Below are positions 1 through 5,276 of a stretch of 6,596 bases of DNA, one piece after another. The position numbers were made by a program, and so were the translations under genes. Source of the stretch: Saprospiraceae bacterium (lineage in GTDB: Bacteria > Bacteroidota > Bacteroidia > Chitinophagales > Saprospiraceae). Numbering within the stretch: the stretch's first letter is position 1; every line of letters begins with the position of its first letter. The stretch lies in assembly GCA_023299965.1 (NCBI GenBank), contig JALZVN010000070.1, positions 1-6,596 of the forward strand, written 5' to 3'. The notes under the pieces were generated by a model. It made no database searches, was not told the DNA's origin, and was given only the letters and a program-made list of their open reading frames with translations.

Positions 1-94
1 AAATATGCTACTTCTACAGTAGTGTGATGAAAAAACGATAGACCAAAAAGAAGGGGTGCCGAGAGATTAACTAATGTTGATTTGCTTTGGTGCC

Positions 95-1690
95 CTATTT
101 TTTTACCACTCTACCCACAGCGCCGCTCTCAGTGCGCCAAAAATACAATCCACTTGCAAGTCGAGAAATATCTACAGTGTGCGAAAGCCTTTTTTCTTCG
201 CTTCGATATAAGAGCAAGCCTTTTACATCAAAAAGTTCTATCATCTGTGCTTCGCGTTCAAGATCAATACGAAATGATTGAGATGCTGGATTAGGATATA
301 CTACTATATTTTGCTCTTGTATGCTTGTGCTGGATAGTATTAAGTCACGAATATTCACTTGAAAAGCGGCAAAGTTTTCAGCGTTATTGACTTCGTCAAG
401 CTGTAGATTGCCAATAAAATCTCCATACACGAAACTTTGTGTCCCATTGGGTATGATGCCATTTGGAATCACGGTATTGTTAGATACTAAAGGGACTCCT
501 CTTATGAGTTGTCCATCTAAATCAAAGATGGCTACTATCCCATTAAAAGTGCCTTCGCTATCCGGTAGATTCAAATCATCTATACTAAAGCTGTTGTCGT
601 AAAATCCTGTCCAAAAAATGCTGCTCTCGGCAATAGTCAGACTAGTACCCGTCTCTCTGCCTAGCGTTCCTCCCAAAGTCCTTGCCCAAATCTTCACTCC
701 ATTTGAGCTATACTTTATCAGGTAGGCGTCAGAATTACCTATACCACCGGTATCAATTCGGCTGCCATCTGCAAATCCTATGATCCCTCTGTAAAACCCA
801 GTTAGGTAGATATTTCCATCTTCGTCGAGAGTATGTGCGAGGTTGAAATCTTCAAATTGACCGCCTACTTTCACCAACCATTTACCGTCTCCATCTATGG
901 TGAACGCAGCTACAAATGCATCTAAGTCAAAGGTGTTAATTTGAATAGTATCTTCAGCGACTGCAAGCGTACCTAGAAACTCTCCACTGACAACGAATTG
1001 CTGATTTACCTCATCCCACGAAAAGTCCACACTATCGCTATCTCCTTCTACTCCATAGTTTTGTATCCAGCCTTCTTCAGCGTTCACATCCATTTTGAGT
1101 AAATAAATGTCTTGGTCGGAGGTTGCCACTGCATTTACCGTTGGTAAAAACAAGGTGTCACTAAAACTTCCATTTACATATATATCGTCCTCTAGCAATA
1201 CGATACCATTCATATTCTTTGCACCCGTTCCGTTGATGGTATGCTGTGATATGACTTCTCCATCTTGATTGAGTTTGAGTACAAATAGAGACTTGGTAGT
1301 CCCTTCCGTTTGGAGAGTAATGTCACCAAATACAGCCTCTAGCCAAAATTCTCCACCGATGACGATATCTTGATTATCATCAATGTGGATATCCACAGCC
1401 TTATCGGAACCATTACTCCCACCAAAAAATACCCATTCAGGTGTGCCATTTACCAATTTGACCAAAAATAAATCCACTGATCCCACATGACTCAGTTCAA
1501 ATTCTCCGATTTGCATAGCCCCATTAAAAGTCCCATATAGGTAGGTCGCTTCTTGAGATTGGATTATCTTCTTGGCGCTAATAGATACCCCAGGCATCTT
1601 GATGATCTGGACATCTTCAAATACCTGTGCTTGAAGCGCAGGACAGAATACAGATAAGTAGACTAGTATACAAAACAACTTTGCTCTCAA
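95..1690 (-). CDS. Secreted seven-repeat beta-propeller-like protein with T9SS type A sorting domain
   Basis: Exported protein of 531 aa. A signal peptide (MRAK, then a hydrophobic run to residue ~20, ending ALQA|Q) sends it across the inner membrane. The C-terminal ~70 residues form a T9SS type A sorting domain: YPNP at 465-468, then the usual ELFD..G, DIS.L..GLYF and terminal basic VVKK. This domain directs passage across the outer membrane and often surface attachment. In between are seven repeats of 60-64 residues, each with a strand ending G-x-[FY] (glycines at 53, 113, 174, 236, 298, 362, 423) and, in most, a later D-x-[FYL]-[LV]-x-K/G-x-x-x-W pattern, as in SBBP-type propeller repeats. 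No catalytic residues are recognisable, so the role is unknown; binding or adhesion is an inference. The start is uncertain: no ATG exists in the N-terminal region. TTG at 1690 gives the cleanest signal peptide; TTG at 1744 would add 18 residues. Confidence 0.85.
   Translation of the reverse strand: MRAKLFCILVYLSVFCPALQAQVFEDVQIIKMPGVSISAKKIIQSQEATYLYGTFNGAMQIGEFELSHVGSVDLFLVKLVNGTPEWVFFGGSNGSDKAVDIHIDDNQDIVIGGEFWLEAVFGDITLQTEGTTKSLFVLKLNQDGEVISQHTINGTGAKNMNGIVLLEDDIYVNGSFSDTLFLPTVNAVATSDQDIYLLKMDVNAEEGWIQNYGVEGDSDSVDFSWDEVNQQFVVSGEFLGTLAVAEDTIQINTFDLDAFVAAFTIDGDGKWLVKVGGQFEDFNLAHTLDEDGNIYLTGFYRGIIGFADGSRIDTGGIGNSDAYLIKYSSNGVKIWARTLGGTLGRETGTSLTIAESSIFWTGFYDNSFSIDDLNLPDSEGTFNGIVAIFDLDGQLIRGVPLVSNNTVIPNGIIPNGTQSFVYGDFIGNLQLDEVNNAENFAAFQVNIRDLILSSTSIQEQNIVVYPNPASQSFRIDLEREAQMIELFDVKGLLLYRSEEKRLSHTVDISRLASGLYFWRTESGAVGRVVKK
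98..307 (-). other. T9SS type A C-terminal sorting domain
   Basis: This segment encodes the last 70 residues of the secreted protein, beginning at IVVYPNPAS. It has the layout of the Bacteroidota T9SS_A domain: YPNP motif, short beta strands, D-x-x-G turn, a DIS.L..G[LI]Y strand and a lysine at the C-terminus. In characterised family members this domain is recognised by the type IX translocon and is often cleaved during export. The stop codon is TAG at 95-97. Confidence 0.85.
356..1543 (-). repeat. Seven protein-level repeats (putative seven-bladed propeller)
   Basis: This is the coding segment of the seven degenerate 60-64 residue repeats in the secreted protein. The spacing between successive G-x-[FY] motifs is 60, 61, 62, 62, 64 and 61 residues. 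The repeats are diverged at the DNA level and are recognisable only in the protein. Seven is the commonest blade number for closed beta-propellers, so one complete propeller is the simplest model. This is inference from spacing and motif, without a structure. Confidence 0.6.
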
Positions 1691-1757
1691 GTCCTCAAGT
1701 TGATAAAAATCTCTTACTTTTACTTTGTATTGATGCGGATTCAATATGGTATTTTTT

Positions 1758-1791
1758 CAAAGATGCATAAATAAATTTTGATGCCTTCAAA
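1758..1791 (-). promoter_or_regulatory. Possible Bacteroidota promoter for the T9SS-cargo gene
   Basis: Reading leftward, TTTG (1791-1788) is followed after 22 nt by CATCTTTG (1765-1758). The latter matches the Bacteroidota -7 consensus TAnnTTTG at five of its six fixed positions. Transcription would begin near 1750, giving a leader of about 60 nt to the preferred TTG start at 1690 but almost none to the TTG at 1744. The -33 element would lie inside the first codons of the divergent TPR gene. This is a weak call based only on a near-match. Confidence 0.2.
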
Positions 1792-2797
1792 GAGTATAAC
1801 GTTTTTCTTGTTTGTTTTGGTTTGTAGCCTGATGTATTGTGGTGGACCATCTGCCGAAGTTGCCGAAAAGGGAGAAGTCCCTACAGTGATTGGTTTGACC
1901 TCCCTCCAAAAGATTGATCGTGAGATAGAAGCGAATCCTGATAAGTCAGAATTGTACGAAAAAAGAGGAGACCTTTATTTTGAATTAGAAGGTTTTGATG
2001 AAGCTATCGTGGATTACAAAAAGGTGATCGCTATGGATACTTCCCGTGTAGAGGCGCATCTAAAATTGGCAGAAACCTATTTAGAATATGACAATTCACG
2101 TCTAGCTGTTTTGACATTAGAAGCAGCTTCATACAAGTATCCGTCCAATATCAAGGTAGTTCAAACTTTAGGGGAGTATCAAATTATCCTTAAGCAAAAT
2201 AATGAAGCTAATATTACACTTCAACGCGCCGCTAGGATTAATCGATTTGACCCAGTGACATATTATCTGATGGGGATCAACTTCGAAGATATTGAAGATG
2301 AAGAAAAGGCGATTCGTTCTTTTAAGGTAGCTGTCGATAAAGATGCAGATTTTATACCTGCATTGATGCGTCTAGGATTTATATACGAGGCTAAGGAAGA
2401 TTCGCGAGCGGTACAATATTTTGATTCCGCTATTGCTGCAGATCCCGACTATTACAGTGCGTATTTGGCAAAAGGAAATATCCTAGGATCGCAAGGTAAA
2501 TTCAACGAAGCGATAAAGGTATTTAAGCAAATCACAAGTAAGTCAGGCGAGCAACAACCTTCTGCTTTTTACAATATTGGATTAGCCTATTTTCAGCTGG
2601 ATTCATTAGAACAATCAAAGAAGCATTTAGAGATTACAAAGACACTTGATCCTACTTTCGGACTAGCGCACTACTACTTAGGTCAAGTAGCAGAAGGTCT
2701 AGAAGATATCGCAGCTGCAAAGAGTCACTATCAGCAAGCCACTAGTTTTGACAATACAAGGAAGAGAGCAGAGCAAGCCCTCGAAGCTTTAAAGTAA
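1781..2797 (+). CDS. TPR-repeat envelope protein, probable lipoprotein
   Basis: Protein of 338 aa made almost wholly of tetratricopeptide repeats, helical-hairpin scaffolds for protein-protein contacts. About eight TPR units run from residue ~56 to ~330, with typical spacing and motifs (for example LYEKRGDLYFELEGFDEAI, FYNIGLAYFQLDSLEQSKK, HYYLGQVAEGLEDIAAAKS), most ending in an AxxxDP-like turn. The N-terminus is a hydrophobic export signal followed by C20-G-G. The box LMYC has tyrosine at -1, which is unusual for signal peptidase II, so lipidation is likely but not certain. A short linker (21-40) precedes the repeats. ATG at 1781 is chosen over the TTG directly before it. The gene diverges from the T9SS-cargo gene and converges on the response regulator. 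Nothing points to a specific partner; general envelope scaffolding is as far as the sequence allows. Confidence 0.85.
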   Translation: MPSKSITFFLFVLVCSLMYCGGPSAEVAEKGEVPTVIGLTSLQKIDREIEANPDKSELYEKRGDLYFELEGFDEAIVDYKKVIAMDTSRVEAHLKLAETYLEYDNSRLAVLTLEAASYKYPSNIKVVQTLGEYQIILKQNNEANITLQRAARINRFDPVTYYLMGINFEDIEDEEKAIRSFKVAVDKDADFIPALMRLGFIYEAKEDSRAVQYFDSAIAADPDYYSAYLAKGNILGSQGKFNEAIKVFKQITSKSGEQQPSAFYNIGLAYFQLDSLEQSKKHLEITKTLDPTFGLAHYYLGQVAEGLEDIAAAKSHYQQATSFDNTRKRAEQALEALK

Positions 2798-2836
2798 AAG
2801 TATTCTTGATTTTATTTGGGCGTGACCCTTTTGGAA

Positions 2837-2860
2837 AACTACAGCAGGTTTGCTGTAGTT
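2837..2860. terminator. Perfect 10-bp hairpin, possible terminator
   Basis: The arms aactacagca (2837-2846) and tgctgtagtt (2851-2860) pair perfectly around a GGTT loop. GG at 2833-2834 and CC at 2861-2862 can extend the stem past an AA bulge. It lies 40 nt after the TPR stop codon, a sensible place for termination. On the + strand it is followed by CCCTCATTATTTT, a poor U-tract; on the - strand the stem runs straight into TTTT. It could stop transcription from either side, or simply be part of the surrounding hairpin array. Confidence 0.35.
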
Positions 2861-2868
2861 CCCTCATT

Positions 2869-2891
2869 ATTTTGGTCCACTGGACCAAAAT
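2869..2891. repeat. Perfect 23-bp palindrome with 1-nt centre
   Basis: Two 11-bp arms (attttggtcca at 2869-2879 and its exact complement at 2881-2891) flank a single C at 2880. A one-base centre makes this more like a protein-binding palindrome or a cruciform end than a good RNA hairpin, although the arms could pair with a small loop opened in the middle. It begins 8 nt after the preceding hairpin. Confidence 0.7.
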
Positions 2892-2945
2892 TGCTCCGCA
2901 CCATTCGCTCAGGGTCAGGTCTTGCATGACTCCACGTTCGTTTCG

Positions 2946-2968
2946 GTCCCGAGAAAAAAAATCGGGAC
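2946..2968. repeat. GTCCCGA/TCGGGAC hairpin with A-rich loop
   Basis: The arms gtcccga (2946-2952) and tcgggac (2962-2968) pair over 7 bp around a 9-nt loop that is G followed by eight A. It abuts the next inverted repeat (2969-3009) with no gap, which suggests that the two are parts of one element. Confidence 0.6.
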
Positions 2969-3009
2969 TAGCGACTGACAGTACCCGCCTCCCCTCCGCA
3001 TAGTCGCTA
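2969..3009. repeat. 8-bp inverted repeat enclosing a pyrimidine-rich loop
   Basis: tagcgact (2969-2976) and agtcgcta (3002-3009) are exact complements separated by 25 nt that include a C/T-rich stretch (GCCTCCCCTCC, 2987-2997). It is directly adjacent to the TCCCGA hairpin and closes the array on the right. Confidence 0.55.
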
Positions 3010-3079
3010 TCATTCCACCCCTTCACGCGGCTCGACTACCATGCCAATATGAACTGTACTATATAGGGGGTAAAGCAGA

Positions 3080-3766
3080 TTATTTAGTCTCAAAATTAAA
3101 ACCTACGCCGTGAATATTCTTGATGGTTAGGCTATTATCCTTGCCAAGATATTTTCTCAATCTGGAGATGAATACATCTAGGCTTCTTCCTAAGAAGTAG
3201 TCATCTTCGCCCCATACATTTTCGAGAATGAAAGAGCGCTTGAGTACCTCGTTCTGATGCTCAGCGAGTAGCTTCAATAGATCAGCTTCCTTTTGTGTTA
3301 ATATCTTTTCCTCATCTCCCCATTTGAGACTAAGGTTCTTGTGATTGAATTCGTACTGACCTAAGCTATAAACGCTTACTGCAGAGTTGCTCACTTGACT
3401 TCGCTTCAAGAAAATATCTATTTTCAAGATCAATTCTTCGATGCTAAAGGGCTTTGTAATATAATCATCCGCTCCCAACTTGAGACCATGGATCCGGTCA
3501 TCTTTGAGAGACTTGGCTGTCAAGAATAATATGGGAATTTGTGAATTTCTCTCACGTATGGTTTCTGCAAGGGCATAGCCATCTACCTCGGGCAACATGA
3601 CATCAAGTATGCAGAGATGGTAAGCGCTAATATTGTTTTTAATTTCTTTTTGGGCAGTTAGACCATCTGCGAAATGAGTGATCTCATATCCTTGTATTTC
3701 TAGATTATCTTTGGTGACAAAGCTCAATGTTTCATCATCTTCGACATATAGGATAGAAGCTTTCAT
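3080..3766 (-). CDS. OmpR-family response regulator (RprY-like)
   Basis: Cytoplasmic DNA-binding regulator of 228 aa, partner of the adjacent kinase. The receiver domain occupies ~1-122 with a complete active site: acidic pair D10-D11, phosphoacceptor D55 in ILDVMLPEVDGY, switch T83 and K105 in the signature GADDYITKPFS. The winged-helix effector domain runs from ~130 to 228 and includes the recognition-helix region RSLDVFISRLRKYL and the wing IKNIHGVGFNF. The LTAK...GADDYITKPFS.EEL stretch resembles Bacteroides RprY. ATG at 3766 is preferred because receivers normally begin a few residues before the first strand (here KASILYVEDD). An in-frame ATG at 3829, only 18 nt from the kinase stop, would add 21 residues of non-domain sequence. 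Co-transcription with the kinase is likely. All catalytic residues are intact, so it should be active. Confidence 0.93.
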   Translation of the reverse strand: MKASILYVEDDETLSFVTKDNLEIQGYEITHFADGLTAQKEIKNNISAYHLCILDVMLPEVDGYALAETIRERNSQIPILFLTAKSLKDDRIHGLKLGADDYITKPFSIEELILKIDIFLKRSQVSNSAVSVYSLGQYEFNHKNLSLKWGDEEKILTQKEADLLKLLAEHQNEVLKRSFILENVWGEDDYFLGRSLDVFISRLRKYLGKDNSLTIKNIHGVGFNFETK

Positions 3767-3847
3767 ATGTTTAGTTTGTGTTGTGTTTAGTCCAAAAGAT
3801 GGATTGGGAAGATAGGCGCTATTTTTCATTGTTTCAGAATTTTAGTT

Positions 3848-5107
3848 TTATATATCGATAGATATTTGTGTGCCTTTATTGATTTCACTATTCAGTTGGA
3901 TTCTCCAGCCATGTGCATCGCAAATGTTTTTGATATAGAAGAGTCCTAGTCCAAATCCTTTGACATTATGCACATTGCCAGTAGGGACGCGGAAGAATTT
4001 TTCAAATACTTTATTCTGATATTCTTTTTTAATACCAATGCCATTGTCTTTTACTACCAAGGATATTTTTCCATCAATCTCCTGAGTACTGATCTGAATG
4101 TCGGGTACAGTATTACAGTATTTGATGGCATTGTCTATTAGATTTTGAATAATATTTGAGAGATGAAACTTGTCTGCATTGACATGTGGATTATTTGCGT
4201 CAAGGGACATTTTTATAAGTCCTTGTTTTTTAGACACCTTGAGTTCCATGCTAGTTGAAATTGCTTTTACTAGATCATGTAGGTTGAGAGACTCTTTATG
4301 CAACTTGAAGCTCTCTTTTTCAAGCTTAGCAATTTGGAGTACCTTTTCAACTTGACTATTGAGTCTTTCGTTTTGTTCTTTTATGATCAGAGCATATTTA
4401 TTCAATCTATCGTCTTTACGTATCTTATCTTCTTTGAGAAAAACGTCACTTGATATTTTTATAGTACTGATTGGTGTTTTGAATTCGTGCGTCATATTAT
4501 TGATAAAGTCTTTTTGCATATCAGACAACCTCTTCTGACTCAAGATGACATATAATGCATACACAAAAAATATGATGGTAATCAATAAGACTCCAAGGAG
4601 GAGGAGGGCACTAGTCATGGATTCCATAACATACGCATTTCTAGAAGGGAACTTGACTCCAAAATAATATATGAATTCGTCATATTTCGGAAGGTTTCCT
4701 AATTGCAAATTTTCAATTTGATCATCTTCAAACTTGCAAAAGTTTCCATAAAGCATCTCGTTGGTGTCACAATCATGGATGGCGTATTCAAAATCAATAT
4801 GCAGATTGAGGCTGTAAAATTCTTTTTGGAGGTAAAACTCCAATTCGTTGGCGTTGATGATACTATTGGTGTTGACCACATAGTAGTTGGAGCTGACTTT
4901 CTTTACCAAGTTGTTGATGGGGAGTTGGCTATTTTGCGACTTTGCTATATTTTTAGCTACCCGGTTTAGTGCTATGTGTACGGTCTGGTGAAATTCGGAC
5001 TCCTTTTGTTGATACGTGTTCAATCCCCAGTACACCTGAATGATGATAATGCCTATAATAGCTAAGGCACCAAAAACAAATACTCGTTTGACTATTGCAT
5101 CTTGCAT
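3848..5107 (-). CDS. Membrane sensor histidine kinase (RprX-like)
   Basis: Inner-membrane sensor kinase of 419 aa that should phosphorylate the downstream regulator. TM1 is at ~9-26 and TM2 at ~164-188, bounding a ~137-residue periplasmic sensor. The HisKA domain has the H-box NNMTHEFKTPISTI (H207), followed by a coiled-coil-like dimerisation stretch. The ATPase domain carries the N-box NLIDNAIKYC (N326), the G1 box DNGIG (354-358), the F-box FEKFF (368-372) and the G2 box GFGLGL (384-389). No HAMP domain is evident between TM2 and the H-box, which are only ~20 residues apart. The periplasmic part has two cysteines 11 residues apart (113, 124) around an MLYGNF motif. ATG at 5107 is chosen; a GTG at 5152 would add 15 residues. 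It is the first gene of the operon with the regulator. The signal sensed cannot be read from the sequence. Confidence 0.92.
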   Translation of the reverse strand: MQDAIVKRVFVFGALAIIGIIIIQVYWGLNTYQQKESEFHQTVHIALNRVAKNIAKSQNSQLPINNLVKKVSSNYYVVNTNSIINANELEFYLQKEFYSLNLHIDFEYAIHDCDTNEMLYGNFCKFEDDQIENLQLGNLPKYDEFIYYFGVKFPSRNAYVMESMTSALLLLGVLLITIIFFVYALYVILSQKRLSDMQKDFINNMTHEFKTPISTIKISSDVFLKEDKIRKDDRLNKYALIIKEQNERLNSQVEKVLQIAKLEKESFKLHKESLNLHDLVKAISTSMELKVSKKQGLIKMSLDANNPHVNADKFHLSNIIQNLIDNAIKYCNTVPDIQISTQEIDGKISLVVKDNGIGIKKEYQNKVFEKFFRVPTGNVHNVKGFGLGLFYIKNICDAHGWRIQLNSEINKGTQISIDI

Positions 5108-5164
5108 AAATCGTGTAAAGTGGTTTATCTTATTAACGCAAGAATCAGGCACTTTAGTTAATGT

Positions 5165-5197
5165 TAAATCTAATTAACAACTGGTTAACAAGGCAAA
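5165..5197 (-). promoter_or_regulatory. Likely promoter of the kinase-regulator operon
   Basis: Reading leftward, TTTG (5197-5194) fits the Bacteroidota -33 box and TAGATTTA (5172-5165) fits the -7 box TAnnTTTG with only the last base different. The spacer is 21 nt, within the accepted range. Transcription would begin near 5158, giving a leader of ~50 nt to the preferred ATG at 5107. The spacer contains the TTAACA direct repeat described separately. Confidence 0.45.
5174..5190 (+). promoter_or_regulatory. TTAACA-N5-TTAACA direct repeat, putative OmpR-type operator
   Basis: TTAACA occurs at 5174-5179 and again at 5185-5190, an 11-bp period (one helical turn). This matches the direct-repeat site type bound by OmpR/PhoB-family dimers; the same hexamer and spacing is the known B. 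subtilis PhoP box pattern. Two more TTAAC copies face the other way (5161-5157 and 5167-5163 on the - strand), giving a roughly palindromic cluster. It falls between the -33 and -7 elements of the kinase promoter, where binding would block RNA polymerase, so autorepression by the adjacent regulator is the natural guess. It may also serve the divergent DUF4271 gene. Confidence 0.45.
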
Positions 5198-5276
5198 AAA
5201 TTTATAATTCTCAGAATCCAGGTCTTCATATTCAAAAAATATGGAATTTATGGAGGACAAACGTTATTTTTGCTCC

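Larger units (their letters stand above)
2823..3009. repeat. Intergenic GC-rich hairpin array, likely interspersed repeat element
   Basis: The gap between the convergent TPR and response-regulator genes is packed with inverted repeats. An outer pair TGACCCT (2823-2829)/AGGGTCA (2911-2917) encloses two perfect hairpins (2837-2860 and 2869-2891). Further right are a TCCCGA/TCGGGA hairpin around an A-tract (2946-2968) and an 8-bp pair (2969-2976/3002-3009). By hand count 2891-3040 is about 57% G+C (86 of 150), visibly above the flanking genes. Both strands stay open for 65-94 codons across it, but neither reading looks like a real protein. The layout resembles REP/MITE-like intergenic elements; other copies cannot be tested here. 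A structured RNA is the main alternative. Confidence 0.55.

Noticed and set aside
1..94. Possible terminator or gene end left of the T9SS-cargo gene
   Set aside because: Only a 5-bp stem (ctact/agtag near position 8-22) is visible, with no T-tract; it is too weak to call.
82..294. Small rightward frames opposite the T9SS sorting domain
   Set aside because: They lie antisense to a well-supported conserved domain and have no plausible protein features.
2806..3003. 65-codon rightward open frame in the same intergenic region
   Set aside because: It runs through the hairpins on the other strand, has no recognisable features, and ends within the repeat element.
2742..3026. 94-codon leftward open frame (GTG start) across the TPR 3' end and the hairpin array
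   Set aside because: It overlaps the end of a clear gene, begins with GTG, is dictated by the inverted repeats, and shows no domain or signal. It is best explained as a by-product of the intergenic element.
3767..3829. N-terminal extension of the response regulator from the ATG at 3829
   Set aside because: The 21 extra residues precede the first receiver strand and resemble no domain; the ATG at 3766 gives the standard family start and length, though the longer form cannot be excluded.
5250..5255. GGAGG-like sequence before the DUF4271 gene
   Set aside because: It is more than 20 nt from the preferred start at 5277 and has no start codon at Shine-Dalgarno spacing; Bacteroidota rarely depend on this signal.
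5265..5272. TATTTTTG, an exact match to the Bacteroidota -7 box upstream of the DUF4271 start
   Set aside because: Transcription would begin at about the ATG at 5277, leaving no leader, and no TTTG lies at the right distance upstream.
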